DNA of 61,256 bases from Paludibacteraceae bacterium (GCA_017551675.1 JAFZLC010000045.1:1-61256), one strand, 5' to 3'; positions 1 to 9,249 are shown, counted from the first letter of the stretch. Numbers and translations: made by a program. Notes: generated by a model from the sequence alone, not told the origin.

Positions 1-1
1 G

Positions 2-3000
2 GTTGAACCAAGCGACTTCGTTAACAACAATGACAACTTCAAGGATGTAACCTTCGTAGTCGTACCAGACACGATGATGATCACCCCTCGTGAGAACGTC
101 ATCGTAACCATCACTAAACACTCAGACAACGTCATCTATGACGGTGAAGAGCATACAGTAACAGGTTACGACTTCGATAGCAACGATCCATTGTATATCG
201 AAGACTATATGAAGTTCAACGGAGTAGAGGCTGACTCAACCGCTAAGGGTACTGCAATCGGTAGCTACGGCATGAACTTCGACGAGACATTCTTCGAGAA
301 TATCAATGAGAACTTTAAGAATGTAACCTTCGTGGTGAACAGCAATGATAGCTTGGTAATCGAGGCATTGAAGGATGTGATCGTTACCATTACGAAACAT
401 GCTGACGTGGTTACTTACGATGGCGTAGAGCATACGGTTAGCGGTTACGACTTCGAATCAAGCTCTCCATTGTATACAGAAGAGTTCGTGAGATTCTTGG
501 GTACAGAGTCTGATACCATTGCAACTGGTACAAATGTTGGTAAGTATGGTATGAACTTCGACGAGACCTTCTTCCAGAACATTAACGAGAACTTCTCTAA
601 CGTTACCTTCGTTGTGAAGGAGGCTGATAGCTTGGTAATCGAACCTAAGACAGGTGTGGTAATCACCATCACTGGTCATAGCGATAAGATCACTTACGAC
701 GGTGAGGAACATACAATCGAAGGTTACGATGTAGAGATCAGTGATCCATTGTACAACGAGGCTGACATCATCTTCAGCGGTAACGCATCTGTATCTGCTA
801 CAGAAGTGGGTACCTACAAGATGGAGTTGACCAGCGATGACTTCACAAATGGTAACAGCAACTTCGCTGATGTTACCTTCGTAGTGAACGAGACTGACAA
901 CTTGGTGATCTCACCTCGTGAGAACATCGTAGTGACAATCATCCCTCACTCTGATACAGTGAAGTATACATCTTCTCAATATAAGGTAACTGGTTATGAT
1001 GTAATCATCCCAGATCCAATGTACCAAGAGAGCGACATCATCTTCACAGGTGTGGCTGAGACTTCTGGTACGACGGTGGGTGTTTACCCTATGGAGTTGA
1101 CCAGCGATCAATTCGCTAACAACAATAAGAACTTCAATGTTGTGTTCGATGTGAAAGAGGGCGGTTTGGTAATCACACAAAATGATACCATCATAGTCTA
1201 TGTACACGAGCATGGTGATGAGGTGGTTTACGACGGTCAACGACATGAGGTGACTGAGTTCCACTACACCTTCAACAACGAGTTCTGTAGAGTAGGTAAG
1301 GTGAAACGTGATAGAACCAAGAAGTACATCGTAGAGGGTACTGAGGTAGGTGTATATCAATGGACCATCCAAGAGTCCTATTTCACTTACGATGATGAAA
1401 ACTTCATCAATGTGAAGTTCGTCATTATCCCAGACTCTTTGGTAATCCTTCCAAGAACGGATGTAGAGGTAACTATCATACCTAATACCGATACCTTCAC
1501 TTATGATGGTGAAATGCATACTGTAACTCACTACACTATCGAGTCGAGCGATTCTTTGTTCACCGAGCAAGATTTGATCTTCCACGGTGTGGATACACTC
1601 CAAGTAACAGATGCGGGTACGTATGAAATGAATATCTCAGCAACCGACTTCGAATCGGTTAACCCTAACTTCGGACATGTCACCTTCGTTGTGAAAGAGG
1701 GTCAGAAGACAGTGGTAGAACCAATGAGAGGTGTTGAAGTGGTGATCTCAACCCACGGAGACAGCATCGCATACGATGGTACTGCTCATACAGTATCTGG
1801 CTTCGAGGTAGAGGCTAACAGTGATTTGTACAAACGTGAGTTCATCGACTTCACAGGTGATAGCACAATCACCGCAACTGAGGTAGGTGAGTACACCATG
1901 ATCTTGAATCCAGCTGAGTTCGCTAATAACAACAAGAACTTCGAGGATGTAACCTTCATCATCAACAGTGATAACAAGTTGGTAATCGAGAGTCTTGACG
2001 GAGTTCAGGTTGTCTTGAAGAAACATGGTGCTGTGGTATCTTACAACGGTCAACCACAAACAGTCAGTGGTTACGACCTTATCAGTATCAGTGATACCCT
2101 TTACCATGCAGAAGACTTCAGCTTCATCGGTACAGCTGCTGATACCATCGCTACCCGCACCACAATCGGTACGGCTGTGATGAGCTTGTCGGCCGACGAC
2201 TTCCAAAACAACAACGCTACCTTCGATGATGTACGCTTCATCATCTTGGAAGACACCTTGACGGTGGTTCCAAACGATCATGAGGTGATAGTTATCCGTG
2301 AGGGTGCTAAGTTGGTTCCATTCGACGGACAAGAACACATGGTAACAGGTTACACATTGGTATCTAGCACAGATGGTGCTTATACAACCAGCTGCTTCAC
2401 CTTTAGCGGATGCGATACTGTAAGAGGTAAAGAGGTGGGAGCTTACTCAATGAACTTGAAGGCTGAAGACTTCACTAATATCGATACGAACTATGTGAAC
2501 GTCACCTTCGTCATCGAGGAAGACTCCTTGGCAATCGTTCCATTGCAATCTATCGTGGTAACCATCTACGAACATGCTGATACCTTCACATTCAATGGTA
2601 AAGAGCAAATCGTCAGTGGATACGATATTGAAAGTAGCATCTCTTACTACGATGCTAAAGACTTCAAGTTCGTCGGTGATAGTATCATCAAGAAGGTCAA
2701 TGCAGGTGAATATAAGATGAACCTGAAGACATCAGACTTCATTAATACGAACGAGAACTTTACGGATGTCACCTTCCACGTGGTACCAGCCGTGACGAAG
2801 ATCCTTCCTAAGGAGACACTCCATGTGACAATCTATGGTAACATCGATTCAGTCTACTACAATGGAGGATTCCAAGAGGTGAAGGGTTACACATGGAAGG
2901 CAGAAGAGGGATTTGAATTCTACAAAGAGTTTAAGTTCACCGGTAACGATGTAGCTAAGGGCGTGAAGATTGGTGATTACTACATGGGCTTGACATCATC

Positions 3001-4573
3001 CAACTTCAAGAATACAAGTAGCAACTATGTCAATGTAATCTTTGAAATAGAGGATGGTTACTTACACATCGACCGTGTGCCAATTCCAATCATCGTCTCA
3101 GCTAACACAGGATCTAAGATCTACGATGGTAAGGAGTATCAGAATACAGGTTATTCTTATACGAGAAACGCACTTCAGACTGGCGACCGTATCACGGCAG
3201 TCATCCAAGGACGTATCACCAATGTAGGAACTGTTGAGAACCGCGTTGTCTCTTACAAGATCGTTCGTGGTAGTGAGGATGTAACTGCTAACTACAACTT
3301 CGGTACTGCCGTTCATGGAACGTTGACCATCTTACCACGTACAGTAGTCTTGACATCCGCAGATAGCACGAAGTTGTATGATGGTACACCATTGACTCAG
3401 GATTCTATCCGCATCGAGGCTGATGGATGGGCTGAGGGTGAAGGTGCCGATATCCAAATCACAGGAAAGCAGTTAGAGGTAGGCGAGAGCCAGAACACCT
3501 TCACTTATGAGTTGTGGGAGAACACCGATTTACACAACTATGAGATCGAGACAGTATATGGTACGTTGACTGTCACCAGCAACACTGATGAGGTGATCAT
3601 CGCAGCTGCTAACGACACCTTCTTATACGATGGTAAAGAGCATAGTTCTAACCATTATAGAATCGTAAGTGGTTACATTGGTCAGGGCGACTCCTTGATC
3701 GTAGATGTTGAGGGTGTGATTACCGAGGCAGGTAAGGCAGCCAATAAGGTGGTAGGTTACCGTGTAGTGAGAGGTGCTATGGATGTGACCGACTATTACA
3801 CCTTCGGTACGCCAGTAGATGGAACGTTATTGGTACAGAAACGTAAAGTGACATTGATCTCTGGCAGTGCAGAGCGTGAGTACAATGGAGAAGAGTTGAC
3901 CAACGACACTATCTTCGTAGAAGGTGATGGTTGGGCAGAAGGCGAGGGCGCTGTTTATACAGTGACAGGCAGTCGCTTGTATCCAGGAGACACAGCTAAC
4001 AAGTTCACCTACGAGTTGGATGCCAACACATTGGCTAAGAACTACACCATCACGAAACGAGAAGGTAAGTTGACCGTTCTTATGAATACGCAAGTGTTGG
4101 ATATCACAGCAGCTAGTGCAACCAAGATGTACGATGGAACTCCATTGGAGGACAGCAGCTTCACCTATACCGAGGGCATACTTGCCGAGGGTGATATCTT
4201 GTATGTAACGATAGAAGGTAGCATCACTGAGGTAGGTGTGGATACTAACAGAATCGTTGATTATCGTATCATGAGAGGTGATATGGATGTGACAGACTTC
4301 TATACAATCGGAGAGGTCAACAATGGTATCTTGAGAGTAGAGCAAGACCTTCACAAGCTTCCATTTGTACTTGTCGGCAAAGACCACTCAATCGAGATGT
4401 ACAATGTCAACAGCAAGGTACGCGTATACGATATGTTAGGTCGTCTAGTGAAGATCAACGGTGCCTTCGAGGTTGAGGTTGGTAACTTCTATAATGTCGA
4501 AGTGATGAACGCAGGCGTTTATGTTGTGGTCATCGATGGACATGAGGAAGGGTATAAGGTGATTGTGAGGTAA
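2..4573 (+). CDS. Giant MBG/YDG-repeat adhesin-like protein with T9SS type A sorting domain (3' part)
   Basis: The reading frame is open from base 2, so the gene starts left of the window and about 1523 residues are visible. It is a tandem array of beta-rich repeats of the MBG/YDG type. Eleven repeats of about 85-90 residues carry a core such as YDGEEHTVTGYDF and end in a segment like NVTFVV..DSLVIEP. Five shorter repeats of about 75 residues then follow, with cores such as YDGTPLT or YDGKEH and a recurring GDGWAEGEGA segment. The last 70 or so residues form a type A T9SS C-terminal domain: VRVYDMLGRLV, then NAGVYVVVIDG and a terminal KVIVR. By family knowledge such proteins cross the outer membrane by T9SS and are released or attached to the surface. 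A role in adhesion is inferred; no enzymatic domain is visible. Repeat 4 (YTSSQYKV) and repeat 5 (Cys- and Lys-containing insert) are the most divergent. Confidence 0.9.
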   Translation, partial: VEPSDFVNNNDNFKDVTFVVVPDTMMITPRENVIVTITKHSDNVIYDGEEHTVTGYDFDSNDPLYIEDYMKFNGVEADSTAKGTAIGSYGMNFDETFFENINENFKNVTFVVNSNDSLVIEALKDVIVTITKHADVVTYDGVEHTVSGYDFESSSPLYTEEFVRFLGTESDTIATGTNVGKYGMNFDETFFQNINENFSNVTFVVKEADSLVIEPKTGVVITITGHSDKITYDGEEHTIEGYDVEISDPLYNEADIIFSGNASVSATEVGTYKMELTSDDFTNGNSNFADVTFVVNETDNLVISPRENIVVTIIPHSDTVKYTSSQYKVTGYDVIIPDPMYQESDIIFTGVAETSGTTVGVYPMELTSDQFANNNKNFNVVFDVKEGGLVITQNDTIIVYVHEHGDEVVYDGQRHEVTEFHYTFNNEFCRVGKVKRDRTKKYIVEGTEVGVYQWTIQESYFTYDDENFINVKFVIIPDSLVILPRTDVEVTIIPNTDTFTYDGEMHTVTHYTIESSDSLFTEQDLIFHGVDTLQVTDAGTYEMNISATDFESVNPNFGHVTFVVKEGQKTVVEPMRGVEVVISTHGDSIAYDGTAHTVSGFEVEANSDLYKREFIDFTGDSTITATEVGEYTMILNPAEFANNNKNFEDVTFIINSDNKLVIESLDGVQVVLKKHGAVVSYNGQPQTVSGYDLISISDTLYHAEDFSFIGTAADTIATRTTIGTAVMSLSADDFQNNNATFDDVRFIILEDTLTVVPNDHEVIVIREGAKLVPFDGQEHMVTGYTLVSSTDGAYTTSCFTFSGCDTVRGKEVGAYSMNLKAEDFTNIDTNYVNVTFVIEEDSLAIVPLQSIVVTIYEHADTFTFNGKEQIVSGYDIESSISYYDAKDFKFVGDSIIKKVNAGEYKMNLKTSDFINTNENFTDVTFHVVPAVTKILPKETLHVTIYGNIDSVYYNGGFQEVKGYTWKAEEGFEFYKEFKFTGNDVAKGVKIGDYYMGLTSSNFKNTSSNYVNVIFEIEDGYLHIDRVPIPIIVSANTGSKIYDGKEYQNTGYSYTRNALQTGDRITAVIQGRITNVGTVENRVVSYKIVRGSEDVTANYNFGTAVHGTLTILPRTVVLTSADSTKLYDGTPLTQDSIRIEADGWAEGEGADIQITGKQLEVGESQNTFTYELWENTDLHNYEIETVYGTLTVTSNTDEVIIAAANDTFLYDGKEHSSNHYRIVSGYIGQGDSLIVDVEGVITEAGKAANKVVGYRVVRGAMDVTDYYTFGTPVDGTLLVQKRKVTLISGSAEREYNGEELTNDTIFVEGDGWAEGEGAVYTVTGSRLYPGDTANKFTYELDANTLAKNYTITKREGKLTVLMNTQVLDITAASATKMYDGTPLEDSSFTYTEGILAEGDILYVTIEGSITEVGVDTNRIVDYRIMRGDMDVTDFYTIGEVNNGILRVEQDLHKLPFVLVGKDHSIEMYNVNSKVRVYDMLGRLVKINGAFEVEVGNFYNVEVMNAGVYVVVIDGHEEGYKVIVR

Positions 4574-4589
4574 GGTGCGGAATATCATT

Positions 4590-4609
4590 AGGGGCGAATT
4601 GCCATTCGT
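4590..4609 (+). repeat. REP-like element, copy 1 (degenerate right arm)
   Basis: Left arm AGGGGCGAAT and centre TGCCATTCG match the consensus, but the right arm reads GTGC in place of CCCC, so the hairpin is weaker than in the other copies. Confidence 0.6.
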
Positions 4610-4641
4610 GCATATTTCACCGCAAGGCACAAACATCACCG

Positions 4642-4663
4642 GGGGCGAATTGCCATTCGCCCC
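4642..4663 (+). repeat. REP-like element, copy 2 (near-perfect palindrome)
   Basis: GGGGCGAAT / ATTCGCCCC arms flank a TGCC centre, and TAC follows. This is the most complete copy and can form a 9-bp stem. Confidence 0.7.
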
Positions 4664-4700
4664 TACGGAACGCAATGTCGATGGAAAACGCATCCTGTAA

Positions 4701-4720
4701 GGGCGAATGGCAATTCGCCC
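4701..4720 (-). repeat. REP-like element, copy 3 (inverted)
   Basis: GGGCGAAT / ATTCGCCC arms flank a GGCA centre, the reverse complement of the TGCC centre of copies 1 and 2. Copies 2 and 3 could therefore pair with each other as a long-range stem as well as fold individually. Confidence 0.65.
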
Positions 4721-4765
4721 ATGTTCGGTATGCGACGAACGGTGCAAATTGTGCAACCATCATCA

Positions 4766-4787
4766 AGGGCGAATTGCTATTCGCCCC
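4766..4787 (+). repeat. REP-like element, copy 4
   Basis: AGGGCGAAT / ATTCGCCCCT arms flank a TGCT centre, and AC follows. Its right edge meets the stop codon of the phosphoesterase gene on the minus strand. Confidence 0.65.
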
Positions 4788-5275
4788 TACCGCAATTCAA
4801 TCACCTCCAAATCGGTGGTTTTCCCTCCGTCGATCACGAACCGCATGAGGGTCCGCACCTTATGGAAACCATAGGTTCCGGCGGCACCTGGATTCAAACA
4901 CATAACACGTAATTCGGGGTCGTACATCGCCTTTAGAATATGCGAATGACCACATACAAACAATTGAGGTTTCTCTTGGTAGAGCAGTTCCTTGATGCCT
5001 GGCGCATATTTGCGAGGGTAGCCTCCGATGTGTGTCATCACGACACGCACCTCTTCACACTGAAATTTCAATATCTTCTGTCGGCCTATGCGAATTTCTT
5101 GTCCGTCGATATTGCCATAAACGGAACGGAAAACTTTTCCTTCTCCTAACTTCTCGCAAATCTCTAACGAACCGATATCGCCTGCATGCCAGATCTCATC
5201 ACACTCTTTAAAATAGGTGAGGTAACGATCATCCCAACACCCGTGAGTGTCGGAGAGTAGTCCGATGCGTTTCAT
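4787..5275 (-). CDS. YfcE/MJ0936-family metallophosphoesterase
   Basis: This 162-residue cytoplasmic protein has the full motif set of small calcineurin-like phosphodiesterases: LSDTHG at the N terminus, HAGDIG, YGNIDG, MTHIGG and CGHSH. These supply the His/Asp/Asn ligands of a two-metal centre. The length is typical of YfcE-type enzymes, which hydrolyse phosphodiesters in vitro; the physiological substrate is generally unknown. Its ATG overlaps the stop of the upstream membrane-protein gene by 4 bases (ATGA), indicating translational coupling. It is the last gene of the hflX unit, and its stop codon abuts the fourth REP element. Confidence 0.88.
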   Translation of the reverse strand: MKRIGLLSDTHGCWDDRYLTYFKECDEIWHAGDIGSLEICEKLGEGKVFRSVYGNIDGQEIRIGRQKILKFQCEEVRVVMTHIGGYPRKYAPGIKELLYQEKPQLFVCGHSHILKAMYDPELRVMCLNPGAAGTYGFHKVRTLMRFVIDGGKTTDLEVIELR

Positions 5276-5865
5276 GCAATACTCTGCTTCTTTAATAACT
5301 CCAATACATAATCGTGGAACGGAATTCCATAGACCTCACTGATCTTTTTCCCTAACAAAAGAATCTGTGACACAGCACTGAAGTCGCTCGCCGAGATAAG
5401 TGATTCGAAGGAGTCATCCTCCTTCACCATACGTAGGTCGTAGACATACTCATCGACCTTCTGATGGTAGAGTCCGCCATAGGTGTAATCGCTCGTCTGC
5501 TCATATCGTTGAAAAGCCAAACGTCGGCACTGCGGAACGAATGGTTTCCAACTGCCAATCTTAAACTGAAAGAGTTGGGCTCCTTCGCGTATGGCTTTAT
5601 TCTCTGGGTCGAATTCGAAGAATCGTTTAGTCTGGACAAAAACATAACCGATTGCCACCATGAGGAGCATGAGGGGCAACTCGCTTTTTAGAAAATCGAT
5701 CAGGATCTCTGCAAAGGTCTTGGTGAAGTCGAATACAATCGCATGATAGACGAACATACCGAACAGACAAATTGCTGATATGATCATAATGACACCTATC
5801 ACCACAACGGCGATAGGGAAGAAATTCCTTTCCTCTACAGTGATGATTTGATTTGTTGTGCTCAT
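5272..5865 (-). CDS. Small membrane protein of unknown function
   Basis: I do not recognise a family for this 197-residue protein. It has two predicted transmembrane helices (about residues 15-45 and 60-82). A mostly hydrophilic C-terminal domain follows, with FQFKIGSWKPF, a Tyr-rich DYTYGGLYHQK and an amphipathic end predicted to be helical. With only two helices and a larger soluble tail, it resembles small inner-membrane proteins with a cytoplasmic domain. It overlaps the downstream phosphoesterase and the upstream DUF4954 gene by 4 bases each, so all three are probably made together. Confidence 0.75.
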   Translation of the reverse strand: MSTTNQIITVEERNFFPIAVVVIGVIMIISAICLFGMFVYHAIVFDFTKTFAEILIDFLKSELPLMLLMVAIGYVFVQTKRFFEFDPENKAIREGAQLFQFKIGSWKPFVPQCRRLAFQRYEQTSDYTYGGLYHQKVDEYVYDLRMVKEDDSFESLISASDFSAVSQILLLGKKISEVYGIPFHDYVLELLKKQSIA

Positions 5866-7853
5866 CCTTTTATATCTTTGATTCGTTCAATTAATTCATT
5901 ACCCAAAGCCTCTTTCACTTTGATGTGCTTCTGTACCTCGATGACGAATGGATTTTGCTCAAACTGACCACGCACGTTCTCAAAATCCTTTTCTTGTTGC
6001 TCTGCACCTCCGTCGGCTCCGAATCCAGTCTTGGTGGTGAGGGTGAACTCTTTCTTCGCATCTTCGTAAAGCATCTTGTCGAGGGTGATGACCGACTCCT
6101 TCCATTTGTTGACAATGCCGAGAATGTCTTGGATGGTAAACTCGTCAATCGTCTTATTTATCTTCTCCTGAAGTTTCTCGATGGCCCAGGTCCACTCGTA
6201 GGTGTAGTAGTTCTTGTGAACGTCGGCAAAGACCTGATTCAACGTCTCTATATCGTTGTATTCATCGGTCTCAATCTTGCGAACCACCTCCTTGCCAAGG
6301 TCTCTTGGTAGGATAAGTCCAGCCACGTCGATCCATTTGCCGGTACCGATCTCCGTATCGGGTTTCAGTCTCTCACGAATCTGTTGGATGGAGGTGAAAC
6401 GAGTACTCTCCAATCGTTTGATGATGGAGTTACCCAAGAACTTCCAGATACCCATTTCATAGAGGCTGATTCCCTTTTTCAGGGAGCTGTTCTTGATACG
6501 GGTGTTGTGGTAGTAGTAGTTGCTGCACTCTTCGCCAGCAATCTTTTTCAGTTCCTCGAGGATGTTCACACCCGCCATCATCTTTTGGATGGTGTAGGGA
6601 CTCAGGAGGTTATAGTTGATTTGATCCAACCGTTTTGGATCCTTTCGTTTGTCACGTTTAGGCCATTTCTGCGCATCACGGATGGTGCCGACGCTACGCA
6701 GGTTGGCAGCGGGAACGAGATAGGTCTCGTTGTTGTTCTCTATCAAGTAGGAGAAGGGTAGGTTGGTGGTGTCGGGATGGGTGGTGTGACGACCCATGAT
6801 CAAGGTGAATGCACCAATCTTAGCAGGCCACAGGATGTAGGAGTCGCTGGTGGTCTTAGACCCTCTCTCCACAACACCTTGGTGGATAGGACCCAGTTTA
6901 TACATGTGGTTACTCTGGTTGCTTCCCGAACCTGCGTTTAGGAAGGAGAAGAGACCGGCGATCAAGAGACTGGACTTGTGATGCGTCACAGTGAACGGAC
7001 CTGCAAATACAGAGGCAGCCTCACCGTGGAATCCTTGACAGTTGGCGAAGAAGAGTGTGTCGGTAGCAGAATATTGCTTACCAATCTGACATCCCTGTCC
7101 GACAAAGCATTTGTCGATCATAGCACTCTCGGTCACCTCACTTCCTGATGAGAGGATGAAATCCTTAGCGATGACACCCACACCGATGTTGACAGGTGCG
7201 GAAGCGTTGCTGTTGATGCTACCATTCTCAAGCTTGAGACAACCTTTCAAAGTCGCATTGTCACCTATGCGCAGATTCTTCAGACATCCACAGTTGCGGA
7301 TGATGACGTTGTTGCCGATATGACCTGTTTCAGAAACGATCTGAGCACTGTATTGCTCAACCATTTTCTGTAGTTTTTCAATCAAGATGGATCTGTGTCT
7401 GTAGAGAGCCATCATATAGGCGAAATGTGCGGAAAGAACGTCGCAGATGGGAACCTCGCGACCACCCCCTTCGTTGAGTGGGGAGACAAGGACACCATTA
7501 CCAAAAGAACTCTTTTCTGTCACGGCTAACAGATCCACATTTTCGATGAGGGTCTCATTGCCGATGACGTAGTTGGCGATGTAGTTGCCAATGCGTTCGA
7601 TGTATGCGTCATTGCCGACAACACAGTTGTGAAGCGTAGCCATCCGAATACCGGAGTGGCGGGTGATGTTGCCTTCCAACGTGTAACTCTTTTCGAAATA
7701 ACCCAATCGAATGGGACCCGAGAAATGGGTGTCGGAGACATATTGCGCATTAAACTTGGGGTCTACTTCAATCGCATTCCAATCTTCTGCGGTGCAATGT
7801 TGTTGACTTAGTTGGTCAATCTCTTGCTGGGTGAGTTTTCTGTAGTTTTCCAT
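5862..7853 (-). CDS. DUF4954-family left-handed beta-helix protein
   Basis: This 663-residue protein has hexapeptide-repeat character in its first two thirds (stretches such as VVGNDAYIE, VIGNETLIE, HIGNNVIIR, RIGDNATLK, FVGQGCQIG). That indicates a left-handed parallel beta-helix of the kind found in sugar acyltransferases. The segments TVTHHKSSLLIAGLF and GRHTTHPDTTNLPFSYL are characteristic of the Bacteroidetes DUF4954 family as I know it. The last 220 residues are largely helical and charged. Nucleotidyl- or acyltransferase-like chemistry on a sugar is plausible, but no reaction is established that I know of. It starts 8 bases after hflX ends and overlaps the next gene by 4 bases. Confidence 0.82.
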   Translation of the reverse strand: MENYRKLTQQEIDQLSQQHCTAEDWNAIEVDPKFNAQYVSDTHFSGPIRLGYFEKSYTLEGNITRHSGIRMATLHNCVVGNDAYIERIGNYIANYVIGNETLIENVDLLAVTEKSSFGNGVLVSPLNEGGGREVPICDVLSAHFAYMMALYRHRSILIEKLQKMVEQYSAQIVSETGHIGNNVIIRNCGCLKNLRIGDNATLKGCLKLENGSINSNASAPVNIGVGVIAKDFILSSGSEVTESAMIDKCFVGQGCQIGKQYSATDTLFFANCQGFHGEAASVFAGPFTVTHHKSSLLIAGLFSFLNAGSGSNQSNHMYKLGPIHQGVVERGSKTTSDSYILWPAKIGAFTLIMGRHTTHPDTTNLPFSYLIENNNETYLVPAANLRSVGTIRDAQKWPKRDKRKDPKRLDQINYNLLSPYTIQKMMAGVNILEELKKIAGEECSNYYYHNTRIKNSSLKKGISLYEMGIWKFLGNSIIKRLESTRFTSIQQIRERLKPDTEIGTGKWIDVAGLILPRDLGKEVVRKIETDEYNDIETLNQVFADVHKNYYTYEWTWAIEKLQEKINKTIDEFTIQDILGIVNKWKESVITLDKMLYEDAKKEFTLTTKTGFGADGGAEQQEKDFENVRGQFEQNPFVIEVQKHIKVKEALGNELIERIKDIKG

Positions 7854-7861
7854 CTGCCCGA

Positions 7862-9103
7862 TTAATTGATTTCCTCAGCGTTTTCATCGTATTTTTGGTA
7901 GATGAAATCGTTGTATGGGAAACGTGTGACATGAATCTCTTTTACCTTTTTGTAGAGTAGGTCTTTGAACTCTTCTAAATTTGTTTTATTATGTGCGGAA
8001 ATAAAGATGCAATTTTCTTGCAACTTGGCCATCCATGTGTTTTTTAGTTCCTCCAAACTGATGTTCTCACGGGTCTTAGGTGTGAGGTCATCTTCCTCCT
8101 TTGGTGTGTAGGTGAAGGCATCTATTTTGTTGAATACGAGGATGGTTGGTTTATCTTCCACCTTTAGGTCTTGAAGGGTTTTCTCCACCACAGCGATCTG
8201 GTCTTCGAAGGTTGGGTGGGAGATATCCACCACATGGACGAGCAGGTCGGCCTCTCTCACCTCGTCGAGGGTTGATTTGAACGACTCCACCAAGTCGTGT
8301 GGGAGTTTGCGGATAAATCCGACCGTATCGGAGAGCAAGAAGGGTAGGTTCTCGATGGTCACCTTGCGCACGGTGGTGTCGAGGGTGGCGAAGAGTTTGT
8401 TCTCGGCGAAGACATCCGATTTGCTGAGTAGGTTCATGATGGTTGATTTACCCACGTTGGTGTAGCCCACCAATGCGACGCGCACCATTTTGCCACGGTT
8501 CTTACGCTGAATCACCTTCTGGTTGTCTATCGATTTCAGTTCTTCCTTCAAGAGGGATATCTTAGAGAGAATGATGCGGCGGTCGGTCTCGATCTGCGTC
8601 TCACCCGGACCTCTCATACCGATACCACCACGCTGACGTTCCAAGTGGGTCCACATACCTGTCAGACGAGGAAGCAAGTATTTATACTGTGCCAATTCCA
8701 CCTGCGTCTTAGCGTGAGCTGTTTGCGCTCTCTTGGCGAAGATATCTAGGATAAGACTGGTTCGATCCAGTACTTTGATGCCTAATTCCTTCTCGATGTT
8801 TCTAATCTGTTTGGGAGAAAGCTCGTCGTCAAAGAGGGCGAGACCGATCTCATTTTCGTTTTCCGCCTGTTCTTTGATATAGTTTTTGATCTCCTCTAGT
8901 TTGCCGGGACCGACAAAGAAGTTGGAGTTGGGGTTGTCCAGTTTCTGTAAGAAGAATTTCTGCGGATAAGCCCCTGCGGTTTCGGCGAGAAAGGCAAGTT
9001 CGTTGATGTATTCCGTAGCTTTCTGTTCGTTTTGTTGGGGAGTGATAAGTCCCACCAAAACGGCTTTCTCTTCGTATATTTCAGTTTTTACAATTTGTCC
9101 CAT
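7862..9103 (-). CDS. hflX: Ribosome-associated GTPase HflX
   Basis: This 413-residue GTPase has the HflX layout. An N-terminal domain contains FFVGPGKLEEI and DDELSPKQIRNIE; then come the HflX signature GIGMRGPGETQIETDRR near residue 160 and a coiled linker. The G domain has G1 GYTNVGKST (about 213), a DTVGFI switch II, NKID (G4) and SAHN (G5). HflX binds the large ribosomal subunit and rescues or splits stalled ribosomes under stress. It is the first gene of a minus-strand unit with DUF4954, a membrane protein and a phosphoesterase. Upstream lies a small inverted repeat (GTGAGT/ACTCAC, 9126-9142) without a T-tract, of unknown role. Confidence 0.95.
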   Translation of the reverse strand: MGQIVKTEIYEEKAVLVGLITPQQNEQKATEYINELAFLAETAGAYPQKFFLQKLDNPNSNFFVGPGKLEEIKNYIKEQAENENEIGLALFDDELSPKQIRNIEKELGIKVLDRTSLILDIFAKRAQTAHAKTQVELAQYKYLLPRLTGMWTHLERQRGGIGMRGPGETQIETDRRIILSKISLLKEELKSIDNQKVIQRKNRGKMVRVALVGYTNVGKSTIMNLLSKSDVFAENKLFATLDTTVRKVTIENLPFLLSDTVGFIRKLPHDLVESFKSTLDEVREADLLVHVVDISHPTFEDQIAVVEKTLQDLKVEDKPTILVFNKIDAFTYTPKEEDDLTPKTRENISLEELKNTWMAKLQENCIFISAHNKTNLEEFKDLLYKKVKEIHVTRFPYNDFIYQKYDENAEEIN

Positions 9104-9199
9104 TTACAATTGACTATTAGATTTCGTGAGTGCTGAACTCACTTTTAGGGTTTCGCTTTCTTAGATGGATGATGAACTCCATAGCGAAGCGATAAAGAA

Positions 9200-9241
9200 A
9201 AAGGAGCAAGAAAGAATCATTGAAATTCTCCTTACTCCTTT
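9200..9241 (-). terminator. Rho-independent terminator of recA
   Basis: Read on the minus strand, AAAGGAG.AAG.AGAAT pairs with ATTCT..CTT.CTCCTTT around a short TTCAATG loop and is followed by a T-rich tail. It lies just after the recA stop codon and separates recA from hflX. Confidence 0.75.
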
Positions 9242-9249
9242 ATGGTTGG

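Larger units (their letters stand above)
4590..4787. repeat. Cluster of four REP-like palindromic elements
   Basis: The intergenic space between the adhesin gene and the convergent phosphoesterase gene holds four copies of an imperfect palindrome with core GGGCGAATTGCCATTCGCCC, at 4590-4609, 4642-4663, 4701-4720 and 4766-4787. Spacing is irregular (about 50-65 bases centre to centre). The third copy is inverted relative to the others (GAATGGCAATTCG). Two copies continue into CCCCTAC. No RAYT-type transposase is in the window. The convergent gene ends suggest the elements may also act as hairpins that stop transcription or protect mRNA ends, but they have no T-tract. Confidence 0.75.

Noticed and set aside
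911-1603. A 230-codon open frame on the minus strand within the MBG/YDG adhesin gene (and similar ones at 1748-2338 and 3827-4387)
   Set aside because: They lie antisense to a clear repeat-protein frame, their sequences have no domain signal, and the openness follows from the biased codon use of the sense strand.
4590-4787. CRISPR array
   Set aside because: The repeats are short palindromes with irregular spacing and mixed orientation, and no cas genes are present. REP-like elements fit better.
9126-9142. Riboswitch or attenuator upstream of hflX
   Set aside because: Only a 6-bp inverted repeat is visible, with no T-tract, conserved core or alternative stem.
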